Below, piece after piece: positions 26,036 to 36,121 of a stretch of 64,000 nucleotides of DNA. The position numbers and the translations under genes were made by a program. The notes beneath the pieces were generated by a model. It was not told where the DNA came from and made no database searches. It was given only the letters and a program-made list of their open reading frames with translations. Origin of the DNA: Variovorax terrae. GTDB lineage: Bacteria; Pseudomonadota; Gammaproteobacteria; Burkholderiales; Burkholderiaceae_C. Where the stretch lies: the NCBI RefSeq assembly GCF_022809125.1, contig NZ_JALGBI010000001.1, positions 930,001 to 994,000 on the forward strand, given 5' to 3'. Each line of letters opens with the position of its first letter. Position 1 is the first letter of the stretch.

Positions 26036-28639
26036 TCATTTTCTTGCCAGTTTCTTCAAGGCGTACAGCGCGTCGAGGGCCTCGCGGGGGCTCAGCGCAT
26101 CGGGGTCCACGGCTGCCAGTGCCGATTCTACGGCGCTGGGGGCCTGGGCCTCTGCCGCCGGGGGCGGGGCGAACAGGTCGACCTGGGCACGTGCCTCGGT
26201 CTGCTGGGTTTCCAGCGCCTCCAGCGCATGGCGCGCGTGGTTGACCACGGCCGCGGGCATGCCCGCGAGCCGGGCCACCTGGATGCCGTAGCTGCGGCTG
26301 GCGGGGCCGGCCTGGATCTCGTGCAGGAACACGATGTCGGCGCCCGATTCGGCGGCGCTCACGTGCACGTTCATGGCGGCGCGATGTTTGGCCGGAAACT
26401 CGGTGAGCTCGAAGTAGTGGGTCGCGAACAGCGTGAAGGCCTGCGTGCGGTCGTGCAACTGGGCGGCGATGCCGCTGGCCAGCGCCAGGCCGTCGAAGGT
26501 GGAGGTGCCGCGGCCGATCTCGTCCATCAGCACCAGGCTTTGCGGCGTGGCGCTGTGCAGGATCTGCGCGGCCTCGGTCATCTCCAGCATGAAGGTGGAC
26601 TGGGCGTTGGCCAGGTCGTCGGCCGCGCCGATGCGGGTGTGGATGGCGTCGATGGGCCCGAGCCGGCAGGCGCTGGCCGGCACCCAGGAGCCGATGCTGG
26701 CCAGCAGCACGATGATGGCCACCTGGCGCATGTAGGTGGACTTGCCGCCCATGTTGGGGCCGGTGATGACCTGCATGCGCTGGCGCGCGCCCAGCGTGGT
26801 GTCGTTGGCGATGAAGCTGCCGCCCGAGGTCTCGGCCAGCCGCGCCTCCACCACCGGGTGGCGGCCGCGCACGATCTCGATGCAGGGCTCGCGCGTGAAC
26901 TGCGGCGCGCACCACTGGAGCGTGAGCGAGCGCTCGGCCAGCGCGCACAGCACGTCCAGCGCGGCCAGCGCCTGCGCCAGCCGCGTGAGCGCGGGCACGA
27001 AGGGCTGGAGCTGGTCCAGCACCTGCTCGTAGAGCCATTTCTCGCGCGCCAGCGCGCGCTCCTGCGCGCTCAGGGCCTTGTCCTCGAAGGCCTTGAGCTC
27101 GGGCGTGATGTAGCGCTCGGCGTTCTTGAGGGTCTGGCGGCGGCGGTAGTCGTCGGGCACGCGGTCCACCGCGCCATGGGTGACCTCGATGTAGAAGCCG
27201 TGCACCTTGTTGTACTGCACGCGCAGGTTGGGGATGCCGGTGCGTGCACGCTCGCGCGTCTCCAGCGCCAGCAGGAAGCCGTCGCAGTTGTCCTGGATGG
27301 CGCGCAGCTCGTCGAGCTCGGCGTCGAAGCCGGTGGCGATCACGCCGCCGTCGCGCACCAGCGCGGCGGGCTCCTCGAGGATCGCGCGGCTCAGCAGGCC
27401 GGCGCAGCCCGCGGGCGGCTGCAATTCCTGGAAAATCTGGCTCAAAAGTGCCGAAGGTCCGCATGGGGTGGACCTCAGTTGCTCTGATTTTTGTAGCGTG
27501 AGCTGCAGCGCCACGAGTTCGCGCGGGCGCACCTGGCGCAGCGCGATGCGCGCGGTGATGCGCTCCACGTCGCTCACGCCCTTGAGCTGCTCGCGCAGCT
27601 TCTGCCAGCCGCTGTCGCGCAGCGCGGCGATGGCGTCGAGCCGCTGCAGCGCCTGGGCGCGCTCGCGCCGGGGCTCCAGCAGCCAGCGCTTGAGCAGGCG
27701 GCTGCCCATGCCGGTCATGCAGGTGTCGAGCAGCGAGAACAGGGTGGGCGCGTCCTCGCCGCGCAGCGTCTGCGTGAGCTCGAGGTTGCGCCGGGTGGTG
27801 AGCGGCAGGTCGATCAGCTCGTCGTCGCGCTGCACCCGGATGCCCTGCAGGTGCGACAGCGCGCGGCCCTGCGTGTGCTCGGCGTAGCCCAGCAGCGCGG
27901 CGGCGGCGGCCTGCGCGTGGGGCAATGCCTCGGCGTTCCAGGCGGCGAGGCTGGCGGCCTGGAGCTGCTCCAGCAGCTTGCGCTGGCCCAGTGCGGCATC
28001 GAACTGCCACTCGGGGCGCAGCGTGAGCGACAGCGCGGCGCCGCCGCCTGCGCCGCGCACGGCCTTGAGGCGCTGCTCGAAGGCCGGCGTCACGCCCGCG
28101 CCGTACAGCAGCTCGCTCGGGGCGATGCGCGCGATCCAGGTCTCGACCTCGTCGGCCGCGCATTCGGCCAGGTGCAGCTCGCTTTGCGTCACGCTGAGCC
28201 AGGCCAGGCCGCAGGCGTTGCGCGGCCCCTGGTGCACGGCCAGCAGGATGGCCTCGGCCTTGTCGCTGAGCAGCTCGCTGTCGGTCAGGGTGCCGGGCGT
28301 GACCACGCGCACCACCTTGCGCTCCACCGGGCCCTTGGCGGTGGCCACGTCGCCCACCTGCTCGCAGATCGCGGCCGATTCGCCGAGCCGGATCAGCCGC
28401 GCCAGGTAGTTTTCCAGCGCATGGAAGGGCACGCCCGCCATCACCACCGGCTCGCCGGCCGACTGGCCGCGCCGCGTGAGCGTGATGTCGAGCAGGCGCG
28501 CGGCCTTCTCGGCGTCGGCGAAGAACACCTCGTAGAAATCGCCCATGCGGTAGAACACCAGCGTCTCGGGGTACTCCGCCTTGATGGCGAGGTACTGCTG
28601 CATCATCGGCGTATGGGGCGGCGTGTCGTTGTGGTTCAT
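26036..28639 (-). CDS. mutS: DNA mismatch repair protein MutS
   Basis: 867 residues. Begins with the mismatch-binding domain ([40 protein letters not shown] with the Phe-x-Glu wedge) and ends with the ABC-type ATPase: Walker [18 protein letters not shown] near residue 626, Walker [17 protein letters not shown]. It detects mismatches and recruits MutL. Residues about 381-398 ([18 protein letters not shown]), in the core/lever region, are encoded by an antisense copy of the 54-bp repeat, an apparent in-frame insert. The gene heads a run of three (mutS last in transcription after FUSC and MscS genes). Confidence 0.97.
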   Translation of the reverse strand: MNHNDTPPHTPMMQQYLAIKAEYPETLVFYRMGDFYEVFFADAEKAARLLDITLTRRGQSAGEPVVMAGVPFHALENYLARLIRLGESAAICEQVGDVATAKGPVERKVVRVVTPGTLTDSELLSDKAEAILLAVHQGPRNACGLAWLSVTQSELHLAECAADEVETWIARIAPSELLYGAGVTPAFEQRLKAVRGAGGGAALSLTLRPEWQFDAALGQRKLLEQLQAASLAAWNAEALPHAQAAAAALLGYAEHTQGRALSHLQGIRVQRDDELIDLPLTTRRNLELTQTLRGEDAPTLFSLLDTCMTGMGSRLLKRWLLEPRRERAQALQRLDAIAALRDSGWQKLREQLKGVSDVERITARIALRQVRPRELVALQLTLQKSEQLRSTPCGPSALLSQIFQELQPPAGCAGLLSRAILEEPAALVRDGGVIATGFDAELDELRAIQDNCDGFLLALETRERARTGIPNLRVQYNKVHGFYIEVTHGAVDRVPDDYRRRQTLKNAERYITPELKAFEDKALSAQERALAREKWLYEQVLDQLQPFVPALTRLAQALAALDVLCALAERSLTLQWCAPQFTREPCIEIVRGRHPVVEARLAETSGGSFIANDTTLGARQRMQVITGPNMGGKSTYMRQVAIIVLLASIGSWVPASACRLGPIDAIHTRIGAADDLANAQSTFMLEMTEAAQILHSATPQSLVLMDEIGRGTSTFDGLALASGIAAQLHDRTQAFTLFATHYFELTEFPAKHRAAMNVHVSAAESGADIVFLHEIQAGPASRSYGIQVARLAGMPAAVVNHARHALEALETQQTEARAQVDLFAPPPAAEAQAPSAVESALAAVDPDALSPREALDALYALKKLARK
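27444..27497 (+). repeat. 54-bp spaced repeat, copy 5 (inside mutS)
   Basis: AAAA-N9-GTCC-N7-GTGGA-N8-GCTC-N9-TAGC on the plus strand, antisense to mutS and read through in frame. Confidence 0.78.
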
Positions 28640-28666
28640 GGGAGCAAAGGGGCCACGGAGGAAGGG

Positions 28667-29737
28667 TTACGCCGAGGGTGGCAGGCCGGGGGCCGGCGCG
28701 CCGGCCTCCTGCACGCGCAGTTGCGGCAGGTGCTGCGGGTACTCGCGCTGCATGAAATCGATCAGGGCCTCGCGCACCTTGCAGCGCAGGTCGAAGGCCA
28801 GGCCCGAGGACTGCGCCGTGACCAGGATGCGCAGCTGCATGGTGCGCTCGGTGGTGTCGGTCACCTGCAGCTTGACCACGCGGCGGTCCCACTCGGGCAT
28901 GTCCTGCACCAGGCGTTCGAGCTCGGCGCGCAGCGGCGCCAGCGGCATGCCGAAATCGACGTTGAGGAACACCGTGCCGAGCAGTTGCGCGCTGGAGCGC
29001 GTCCAGTTCTGGAACGGGTTTTCGATGAACCATTGCAGCGGGATGATGAGCCGGCGCTCGTCCCAGATCTTGAGCACCACGTAGGTGCCGGTGATCTCCT
29101 CGACGCGGCCCCATTCGCCCTGCACGATCAGCACGTCGTCGATGCGGATCGGCTGGGTCAGCGCGATCTGCAGCCCGGCGATCAGGTTGCTGAACACCGG
29201 CTTGGCCGCCAAGCCCGCCACGATGCCCACCACGCCGGCCGAGGCCAGCAGGCTGGCGCCGACCTGGCGCGCGCCGGGAAAGGTCATCAGCGCCAGCGCG
29301 ATGCCGGCCAGCAGCACCATCGACATGGCGGTGCGCGAGAGCACGCGCGCCTGGGTGTGGATGCGCCGGGCTTCCAGGTTGTCGGCCATGTCGGCCGGGT
29401 GTTTGGCCATCACGCCGGCGGCCAGCCCGGCGATGGCGCTCATGGCCAGCCAGGTGACGGCCGCGATCAGCAGCAGGCCATTGAGGTGGCGCACGCCGCC
29501 GATGAAGCGCAGCCCATCGTCCGCGGCCTGCCAGACGGCCTGCAGCGCGAACAGCGGCAGCACCACGCCGGCGGCCGGCCGGCCGGCCCGCAGCACGTGG
29601 TGCAGCACGGGCGTGGACTGCGTGGCGCGCAGCAGCAGCAGGCTGCCCAGCCGGTGGACGGCCAGCGCGGCCAGCACCGCCAAAGCGGCGGCGAGTGCCG
29701 TGCCGAGCCAGGGGGAAGACAGCAGGAAGTCAGTCAT
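28667..29737 (-). CDS. MscS-family mechanosensitive channel
   Basis: 356 residues. Four or more N-terminal membrane segments, then the pore helix and beta domain: GVVGIVAGLAAKPVFSNLIA, IALTQPIRIDDVLIVQGEWG, VEEITGTYVVLKIWDERRLI, IPLQWFIENPFQNW. The C-terminus is the alpha/beta cage domain. It opens under membrane tension during osmotic downshock. It overlaps the FUSC gene by eight bases and precedes mutS by 27 bases. Most like the YnaI/YbdG-type larger MscS homologues by length and the NPFQNW motif. Confidence 0.92.
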   Translation of the reverse strand: MTDFLLSSPWLGTALAAALAVLAALAVHRLGSLLLLRATQSTPVLHHVLRAGRPAAGVVLPLFALQAVWQAADDGLRFIGGVRHLNGLLLIAAVTWLAMSAIAGLAAGVMAKHPADMADNLEARRIHTQARVLSRTAMSMVLLAGIALALMTFPGARQVGASLLASAGVVGIVAGLAAKPVFSNLIAGLQIALTQPIRIDDVLIVQGEWGRVEEITGTYVVLKIWDERRLIIPLQWFIENPFQNWTRSSAQLLGTVFLNVDFGMPLAPLRAELERLVQDMPEWDRRVVKLQVTDTTERTMQLRILVTAQSSGLAFDLRCKVREALIDFMQREYPQHLPQLRVQEAGAPAPGLPPSA

Positions 29738-31961
29738 GCAGGGGGCCTGTGGGCGTTTGCACCCGAGCGGCGGCCAGCCGCAGCTCGCCGGCCATGTCGC
29801 AGGCCAGTCCGAGCCGGCGCAGCAGGGCCGGGGTGAGGTTGTCGGGCAACTGCTCGGGCGCGGGCATCAGCGCGCTGTCGACGGCCTGCGCCGGGCCGGC
29901 GGCCGGAGGTGCCGCGCCGGCCGCTGGCAGCCCGGGCGAAATCAGCGCGTGGTCGATGCGCTGCGCGGCCAGCGCCAGGGCCGGCTGCGCCTCGTCCATG
30001 TCGAGCTGGCCGCGGCGCAGCATGAGCAGCGACTTGATCGCGGTGAGCTGGGCCAACAGCTGGTAGCTGCGCGCCTGCAGCGCTTCCAGCGGCTCCAGCG
30101 GCGGGCGCACCGAGCGCGGCTCGGCCAGCACGCGGCCGGTGGCCTGCACCAGCGCGGAGAGGCTGTCGTAGGCTTCGCGCCGGGCCAGCCGCCAGTCGAG
30201 GTCGGGCTGGCGCGCCTGTCCCAGCGCCAGCGCGAGCCGGGCATGGCGCGCCTGGGCCGCCAGCGTGCGCTGCACCAGCCCCGGGATCTGGCGCCGCTCC
30301 CAGGACGGCAGCACGTAGCTCAGGGCCCAGGCCAGCACCGCGCCCAGCAGCGTGTCGGCCAGCCGCTCGGCCAGCGCGAAGCCCGGGCTGATGCCGCCCA
30401 TCAGCAGATGGGCCTGCAGCATGCCCGAGACCGTGGCGGCGATGGCGGTGAACAGGTAGCGCTTGATGGCGAAGGCGTGGGAGATCGCCGTGCCCAGCGC
30501 CACGAACAGCAGCAGGGCCATCGGCTCGGGGTGGGCGGACAGGATCAGCATCACCAGCACGCAGCCCAGCAGCGTGCCGCCGACGCGCGCGTTGCGCCGC
30601 TCCACCGTCTGCGCCAGGTTGGCGCGCAGCACCACGGCGATGGTGATCAGGATCCAATATTTGTGGGAAGCCCAGGGCAGGTGCAGCGACACGGTGTAGC
30701 CGACCCCGATGGCGAGCGCGGCGCGCAGCGCGTGGCGCAGCGTGGGCGCGTACCAGCTGAGCTGGCCCAGCAGCGGCTTCCAGGACCAGAGGGTGGGGCT
30801 CACGAACAGCTGCCAGCTCGAGCGCACATTGGCCAGCTCGGGCCGCACGTCGCCGCGCGCGAGGGCGGCCATCTTCACGGTTTCGTCGTTGATGTGGCCG
30901 ATGCGGTCGGTCAGGCTGCCCAGCAGCGCGCCGGTGCCGGGCTGCTCGCTCGCGGCCGCGCCGGCGGCCTGCAGGCGGGCCAGCGCGGGGCGCAGGTCGG
31001 CAACGGGCTGCGGCGTGCGGCCCAGCAGCAGGCTGGTGGCCAGTGCTTCCAGGCTGGCGGCCAGCGCGAGCAGGCTCTGCTCCAGCGCCGGCAGCCACTG
31101 GCCGTCGTCGTGGCGGCTCAAAGCGTCCAGGTCGAGCTCGCAGGCCAGCAGGTGGTCGCGCGCCTCCAGCACCGCCAGCAGCATGCCGGCCAGCCGTTGC
31201 CGGTGCGGCTTGGTGGGCGATTCCAGCACCACGTCGCGCGTGCTCTGCAGCAGGTCGGCCAGCGCGGCCTGCTGGCGCAGGACGTCGGCCAGCAGGGCCT
31301 GCTGCGCGGCGGGGCTGTCGGTCTGCGGGTCGAAGCGCCGGGCCTGGGTGCGCAGCAGGCTGGCCAGGCCGAGCAGGCAGTCGGCCAGCAGCTGCACGCG
31401 GTAGCGCGTGTTGAGCAGGTGGGCGGTGAGGACGGCATAGACCAGGTAGAGCGCGCCGCCGGCCAGGAACCAGCCAGTGCGCATCAGCGCCTGGTCGGGG
31501 TGGCCCGGCGGTGTGGCCATGGAAAACAGCATGGAGAACATCAGCGAGAAGCTGATCGGGCCGCCGCGCTTGCCCCAGGCCATGCCCATGAAGGCGAGGA
31601 AGGTGCCGGGCACCAGCACCAGGCCGAGCTCCAGCGGCTGCTGCTGCACCAGCTGGACCGCGAGGAACAGCGGCGCGCCGAGCGCCGGGGCCGGCAGCAT
31701 CTGCATGAACTTGCGCCGCTTGGGCGAGGGCACGTCGGGCAGGCTGGCGACCAGCACGCCGACCGAGGCAGCGGAGGCGGCCGACAGCCCGTCCAGCGCG
31801 TAGACGCCCAGCACGATGAGCACCAGGCCCACCGCCACCGAGAGGCCGTTGGTCACGTACTGGCTGAGGGCAAGGCGCAGCCAGTCGAGCAGGGGAGCGT
31901 GCAGCCGGAGGCGCCCGCCAGCGGGGCTCGCCGGGTTCGAGGTGGGGCTCCTGTCGGCCAA
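29730..31961 (-). CDS. FUSC-family inner-membrane protein (YccS/YhfK-like)
   Basis: 743 residues with two blocks of about five to six membrane segments (residues about 30-180 and 410-560) separated and followed by long helical cytoplasmic regions, the FUSC layout. The second block begins LRHALRAALAIGVGYTVSLH and contains ASHKYWILITIAVVLRANLA and RVGGTLLGCVLVMLIL, typical of the family. FUSC proteins are linked to efflux of aromatic acids, but YccS-like members are uncharacterised. It starts 20 bases after the suhB stop and overlaps the MscS gene. Confidence 0.88.
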   Translation of the reverse strand: MADRSPTSNPASPAGGRLRLHAPLLDWLRLALSQYVTNGLSVAVGLVLIVLGVYALDGLSAASAASVGVLVASLPDVPSPKRRKFMQMLPAPALGAPLFLAVQLVQQQPLELGLVLVPGTFLAFMGMAWGKRGGPISFSLMFSMLFSMATPPGHPDQALMRTGWFLAGGALYLVYAVLTAHLLNTRYRVQLLADCLLGLASLLRTQARRFDPQTDSPAAQQALLADVLRQQAALADLLQSTRDVVLESPTKPHRQRLAGMLLAVLEARDHLLACELDLDALSRHDDGQWLPALEQSLLALAASLEALATSLLLGRTPQPVADLRPALARLQAAGAAASEQPGTGALLGSLTDRIGHINDETVKMAALARGDVRPELANVRSSWQLFVSPTLWSWKPLLGQLSWYAPTLRHALRAALAIGVGYTVSLHLPWASHKYWILITIAVVLRANLAQTVERRNARVGGTLLGCVLVMLILSAHPEPMALLLFVALGTAISHAFAIKRYLFTAIAATVSGMLQAHLLMGGISPGFALAERLADTLLGAVLAWALSYVLPSWERRQIPGLVQRTLAAQARHARLALALGQARQPDLDWRLARREAYDSLSALVQATGRVLAEPRSVRPPLEPLEALQARSYQLLAQLTAIKSLLMLRRGQLDMDEAQPALALAAQRIDHALISPGLPAAGAAPPAAGPAQAVDSALMPAPEQLPDNLTPALLRRLGLACDMAGELRLAAARVQTPTGPLHD

Positions 31962-31981
31962 TGGCGCCTCGCCGCCGGGGG

Positions 31982-32956
31982 TCAGGCCTGCGGGGCGTCG
32001 CCGGCGGCCTTGCTGCGCACGCGTGTGAGTTTGCGCACGGGCGCGGCGGCCGGCGTTTCAGTGGGCTCGGAGCCGTCGGCGGCCGGCGCCTCGGCGGCGT
32101 GCGCGCGTGCGGCGGCCTCGGCCACCTGCATCTTGTCGGCCACGCCGGCGAAGCGCGAGTGCTTGGCCAGCAGCGGCACCAGCTGCCCGTAGATGCGGGG
32201 GTTGCCGGCCAGGCATTCCTTCTGTTCGAGGAAGTTGGACTCGCCGGTGAAGTTGCCGACCAGGCCGCCGGCCTCGGTCACCAGCAGCGAGCCGGCGGCC
32301 ACGTCCCACGGCGACAGGCCGGTCTCGAAGAAGCCGTCGGTGAAGCCGGCGGCCACGTAGGCGAGGTCGAGCGCGGCGGCGCCGGGGCGGCGCAGGCCGG
32401 CGGTGCGCTGCATCACGTCGGACATCATCTGCAGGTAGTTCTGGAAGTTGTCGCCCGGGCGGAACGGAAAGCCGGTGGAGATCAGGCATTCCTTGAGCTG
32501 GGTGCGCTTGCTCACGCGGATGCGGCGCTCGTTGAGGTAGGCGCCGCGGCCCTTGGTGGCGGTGAACAGGTCGTTGCGCGTCGGGTCGTAGATGACGGCC
32601 TGCTCGACCTTGCCCTGCACCGCGAGCGCGATGCTCACGCAGTAGACCGGAAAGCCGTGGATGAAGTTGGTGGTGCCGTCCAGCGGGTCGATGATCCAGA
32701 CGAATTCGGAGTCGCGCGCGCCATGCTCGCGGCCCGATTCCTCGGCCCAGATGCCGTGGCCGGGGTAGGCCGTGAGCAGGGTCTCGATGATGGTCTGCTC
32801 GCTGGCCTGGTCGATTTCGGTGACGAAGTCGTTGACCTGCTTTTGCGAGATGCGCACCGCCTCGACGTCGAGCGCTGCGCGGTTGATGATGGCGCCGGCG
32901 GCGCGGGCGGCCTTGATGGCCACGTTGAGCATGGGGTGCAGGTTGGCGGACGACAT
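31982..32956 (-). CDS. suhB: Inositol monophosphatase family protein SuhB
   Basis: 324 residues. Metal and substrate motifs: AEESGREHG (about 71-79), [17 protein letters not shown] (about 88-104) and [17 protein letters not shown]. Hydrolyses inositol-1-phosphate; SuhB in E. coli also takes part in rRNA transcription antitermination. Compared with the 267-residue E. coli protein this one has an extra C-terminal tail of roughly 55 residues, rich in Ala, Glu and basic residues ([20 protein letters not shown]). Divergent from trmJ, a common arrangement in Burkholderiales. Confidence 0.93.
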   Translation of the reverse strand: MSSANLHPMLNVAIKAARAAGAIINRAALDVEAVRISQKQVNDFVTEIDQASEQTIIETLLTAYPGHGIWAEESGREHGARDSEFVWIIDPLDGTTNFIHGFPVYCVSIALAVQGKVEQAVIYDPTRNDLFTATKGRGAYLNERRIRVSKRTQLKECLISTGFPFRPGDNFQNYLQMMSDVMQRTAGLRRPGAAALDLAYVAAGFTDGFFETGLSPWDVAAGSLLVTEAGGLVGNFTGESNFLEQKECLAGNPRIYGQLVPLLAKHSRFAGVADKMQVAEAAARAHAAEAPAADGSEPTETPAAAPVRKLTRVRSKAAGDAPQA

Positions 32957-33094
32957 GAATTGTGAAGGGGTTGCGGAGGCGGCTTCGGGCGCTGCCTCCC
33001 ACGGACCAGGAGCGGGGAGGGCCGGTCCGGCGATGCGGGCGGCGACAATACCCCGATTTTAACTCCGGCCCCGCTGGGCCCGCCCTTCTCCCCG

Positions 33095-33820
33095 ATGAAG
33101 ACCCGTTTTATCCTGATCAACACCAGCCATGCCGGCAATGTCGGCGCCGCCGCGCGGGCCATGAAGGTCATGGGTTTCGACGACCTGGTGCTGGTGGCGC
33201 CGCGCTGGCCCAACGTGCTGCGGCGCGAGGAGACCATCCAGCGCGCCAGCGGCGCGCTGGACGTGCTGGAGCGCGCGCGCATCGTGGACACGCTGGATGA
33301 GGCGCTGGACGGCGTGACGCACCTGTGCGCCACCGCCATGACGCCGCGCGACTTCGGCCCGCCCACGCGCACGCCGCGCGAGCATTTCGAGACGCTCGGC
33401 GGCACGGGGCATTCGGTGGCCTTTTTGTTCGGCTCCGAGCGCTTCGGCATGAACAACGACGACGTGTACCGCTGCCACGTGGCCCTGAGCATCCCGACCA
33501 ATCCGGACTTCGGTTCGCTCAACCTGGGCGCGGCGATCCAGGTGATCGCCTACGAATGGCGCCTGGCGCTGGGCGGCTTCGCGGTGCGCGAGGCCACGCC
33601 GCCCGCGCTCCATGCCGATGCCGCCCAGGTGGCCGGCATGCTGGCGCACTGGGAGCAGTCGCTGGTGGACATCGGCTTTCTCGACCCGGCCTCGCCCAAG
33701 AAGCTGATGCCGCGCCTGAACCAGCTCGCCAACCGCGCGCAGCTGACCCAGGAGGAAATCCATATCCTGCGTGGTGTCGCCAAGGCCATGTCGCAAGCGG
33801 CGGCAAAGACAAAGCTATAG
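33095..33820 (+). CDS. trmJ: tRNA (cytidine/uridine-2'-O-)-methyltransferase TrmJ
   Basis: 241 residues. SPOUT-family methyltransferase: [20 protein letters not shown] at the start, [20 protein letters not shown] and [20 protein letters not shown] forming the knotted SAM site. TrmJ methylates the 2'-OH of residue 32 in the anticodon loop of several tRNAs. The C-terminal 70 residues fit the TrmJ extension. It is followed by cysE after 31 bases, the same order as in many proteobacteria where trmJ precedes cysE or the isc genes. Confidence 0.93.
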   Translation: MKTRFILINTSHAGNVGAAARAMKVMGFDDLVLVAPRWPNVLRREETIQRASGALDVLERARIVDTLDEALDGVTHLCATAMTPRDFGPPTRTPREHFETLGGTGHSVAFLFGSERFGMNNDDVYRCHVALSIPTNPDFGSLNLGAAIQVIAYEWRLALGGFAVREATPPALHADAAQVAGMLAHWEQSLVDIGFLDPASPKKLMPRLNQLANRAQLTQEEIHILRGVAKAMSQAAAKTKL

Positions 33821-33851
33821 ACTGCGCCTCATATCGTCATCACCCAAAGTC

Positions 33852-34625
33852 ATGTTCTCCCGTCTCCGCTCCGACATCGCCTGCATCCTCGAACGCGATC
33901 CTGCCGCGCGCAGCACGTGGGAGGTGCTGACCTGCTACCCGGGCCTGCACGCGATCATGCTGCACCGGCCGGCGCACTGGTGCTGGCACCACGGGTTCAA
34001 GTGGCTGGGGCGCTTCATCTCCCATGTCTCGCGCTGGCTCACGGGCATCGAGATCCACCCCGGCGCCACGATCGGCGAGCGCGTGTTCTTCGACCATGCC
34101 ATGGGCGTGGTGGTGGGCGAGACCGCCGAGATCGGCGACGGCTGCACCATCTACCAGGGCGTGACGCTGGGCGGCACCTCGCTCTACAAGGGCGCCAAGC
34201 GCCATCCCACGCTGGGCAGGAATGTGGTGGTGAGCGCCGGCGCCAAGGTGCTGGGCGGCTTCGTGGTGGGCGACGGCGCCAAGATCGGCAGCAATGCCGT
34301 GGTGATCAAGCCGGTGCCCGCCGGCGCCACCGCGGTGGGCATCCCGGCGCGCATCATCCCGTCCAAGACCGGCGAGAGCGCCGACGTGACGCCGGCGCAG
34401 ACCAAGTTCTCGGCCTACGGCATCACGCTGGAGGACGACCCGCTGTCGCAGGCGATGAAGGGGCTGATCGACAACGCCTCGTCGCAGGAGCACCAGATCG
34501 CGCTGCTGTGGCGGGCGATCGAGGCGCTGTCGGCCAGCCGGGCCGGCACCGACTGCGTGCCCGACGATGCGGCGCGCCGCGAGACCTTCGAGGCCGACAA
34601 GCTCACGCAGCTCGTCGGCAAATAA
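33852..34625 (+). CDS. cysE: Serine O-acetyltransferase
   Basis: 257 residues from ATG 33852. N-terminal helical part ([40 protein letters not shown]) and left-handed beta-helix with hexapeptide repeats ([56 protein letters not shown]). The His and Asp residues in HPGATIG and [12 protein letters not shown] are the catalytic ones. It acetylates serine, the first step of cysteine synthesis. The C-terminal tail is longer than in E. coli CysE and lacks its final Ile, so inhibition by cysteine and complex formation with CysK may differ (inference). Confidence 0.95.
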   Translation: MFSRLRSDIACILERDPAARSTWEVLTCYPGLHAIMLHRPAHWCWHHGFKWLGRFISHVSRWLTGIEIHPGATIGERVFFDHAMGVVVGETAEIGDGCTIYQGVTLGGTSLYKGAKRHPTLGRNVVVSAGAKVLGGFVVGDGAKIGSNAVVIKPVPAGATAVGIPARIIPSKTGESADVTPAQTKFSAYGITLEDDPLSQAMKGLIDNASSQEHQIALLWRAIEALSASRAGTDCVPDDAARRETFEADKLTQLVGK

Positions 34626-34633
34626 CCAAAAAA

Positions 34634-34687
34634 GCTATTATTTTTGTAGCATCAAACGACCGCGGGGCCTGGACCTCGCGGTGTTTT
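34634..34687 (-). repeat. 54-bp spaced repeat, copy 6 (between cysE and fecR-like gene)
   Basis: AAAA-N9-GTCC-N7-GCGGT-N8-GCTA-N9-TAGC on the minus strand. This is the copy closest to consensus. It fills nearly all of the 67-base gap between the two convergent genes. Confidence 0.85.
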
Positions 34688-34692
34688 GAGGC

Positions 34693-36105
34693 TCAATTGA
34701 GGCGCTGCAGCGGGCTTGCGACATCGAACACCGTGGTGCCCCAGTTGCCCGGCAGCTGGAAGCGGTAGGTTTCGCTGGGCCGGCTCTGGCCGCTGGCGTT
34801 GACCAGCCGGAACCGCACGTAGTACACGGTCGAAGCGTCCAGCGTGCCCAGGTTCCACAGCGGCGTGGTCAGCGTGTCCTGGCGCACCCTGCGCGTGAAC
34901 GCCGCGTCCAGAGCCAGTTCGGCCTCGATTTTGGTGAACACGGCGTCCGGCGCCACGCCGAAGTTCAGCAGCGTGTCGCCGTTGAGGGCCCGGATGCCGG
35001 TGTTGCCGACCGGCCAGCGGCCGTCCCGGACTGCGATCAGCTTGACGGCGTCGAAGCCTTCCAGGCCCTGGCCGTCGATGCCGCGCACGCGCGCATACCA
35101 GTCGCCAGGCGTCAGGCCGGCGAGTTCCACGCCGGGGCCGGCGGCCTTGAGGTCGCGCACGATCTTGTCGAATTTCGCGTCGCTGGCCACCTGCACGCGA
35201 AAGGACGAAGCGCCTTCCAGGCTCGGCAGCGGCCACAGTCCCTGCGGCAGCTGTACCTCGGCCGGCACGCCGGCGAGGTCGGGCGCCCGCAGCAGCTGCA
35301 CCACGTTCACGGCCTTCTGCGCGGGGTTGATCACGGCGCCGGTGCCCTGCGGCAGGTCGGCGCCGCTTTGCTGGGCCGGGTTGTCGGCGCGCACCAGGCC
35401 TTCGGTCACCTCGGTGCGGGCCAGGCGCTCGGCGGAGTTGTCGTAGGCCACGCGGAATTCGGTGCCGCGCACGCCCACCAGCGAGGTCGGCGTCTCGACC
35501 TGCAGCGGCGCGGCGCGGCGGGCGACCTTGGACGCCAGGGTCTCGATGGCGCCCTGCGACAGGCGGATCAGCCCCGAAAACCAGTTGCTGGAGCCGCTGG
35601 CCGACGCATCGCGCAGCGCGTAGTCGCGGCTGGTCACCACCTCGGCCAGCGTGTTGGGCAGCAGTTTCACGCGCGAGCCGTCGTGCAGTTCGACCACGGC
35701 CGAGCTGTTGGCGCCGACCTGCAGGCGGCTGCCTTCGCCGATCGCGCTGCCGGTGGCGGCTGCGCTGCCCCCGAGCTGCACGTCGCCCTCGGCGCTGACC
35801 AGCGTGCCGGCGGCCGGAGCCGAGCGCAGCAGGCGCAGCGGAATCTCCAGGCGCTGGCCCGGCTTGATGAAGTTGGGGTCCTTCATCTTGTTGAAGCGGG
35901 CCACCTCGTTCCAGTCGCTGGGCCGGTGGAGCATTTCGCGCGCCAGCACGATGAGCTTGTCGGAAGGCCGGACGGTGTAGGGCAGGCTCGGTTCGGCGGC
36001 CCAGGCGGCGCTGCCGGATGCTATCAAAATTGCAGCTAACAATGACCGTGGGATGCGGACTCCGGGTCGGTTGATCTCTGAATTGAGGGGGCTCCAGCAG
36101 TTCAT
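34693..36105 (-). CDS. Exported LysM-FecR domain protein
   Basis: 470 residues from ATG 36105. The signal peptide (RSLLAAILIASGSAAWA) is largely encoded by a sense copy of the 54-bp repeat. LysM domain about 44-95 (YTVRPSDKLIVLAREML, WNEVARFNKMKDPNFIKPGQ). FecR domain about 100-235 (SRLQVGANSSAVVELHDGSR, VETPTSLVGVRGTEFRVAYD). The C-terminal half has fibronectin-like repeats (FRVQVASDAKFDKIV, GDWYARVRGIDGQGLEGFD). It probably binds peptidoglycan in the periplasm. In Burkholderiales such proteins often sit next to CHASE2 or kinase genes; here it follows mogA by 16 bases. Confidence 0.88.
   Translation of the reverse strand: MNCWSPLNSEINRPGVRIPRSLLAAILIASGSAAWAAEPSLPYTVRPSDKLIVLAREMLHRPSDWNEVARFNKMKDPNFIKPGQRLEIPLRLLRSAPAAGTLVSAEGDVQLGGSAAATGSAIGEGSRLQVGANSSAVVELHDGSRVKLLPNTLAEVVTSRDYALRDASASGSSNWFSGLIRLSQGAIETLASKVARRAAPLQVETPTSLVGVRGTEFRVAYDNSAERLARTEVTEGLVRADNPAQQSGADLPQGTGAVINPAQKAVNVVQLLRAPDLAGVPAEVQLPQGLWPLPSLEGASSFRVQVASDAKFDKIVRDLKAAGPGVELAGLTPGDWYARVRGIDGQGLEGFDAVKLIAVRDGRWPVGNTGIRALNGDTLLNFGVAPDAVFTKIEAELALDAAFTRRVRQDTLTTPLWNLGTLDASTVYYVRFRLVNASGQSRPSETYRFQLPGNWGTTVFDVASPLQRLN
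36020..36073 (-). repeat. 54-bp spaced repeat, copy 7 (in signal peptide of FecR-like gene)
   Basis: CAAC-N9-GTCC-N7-ACGGT-N8-GCTG-N9-TAGC on the minus strand, sense to the gene, covering residues about 11-28. Confidence 0.75.
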
Positions 36106-36121
36106 GTGGTGTTCCTGGGGG

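Noticed and set aside
25956-29114. 1052-codon minus-strand frame over mutS and the channel gene
   Set aside because: Out-of-frame shadow of mutS, which is complete in another frame.
29085-32192. 1035-codon plus-strand frame opposite the FUSC gene
   Set aside because: Antisense shadow, low-complexity Gln/Arg/Gly content.
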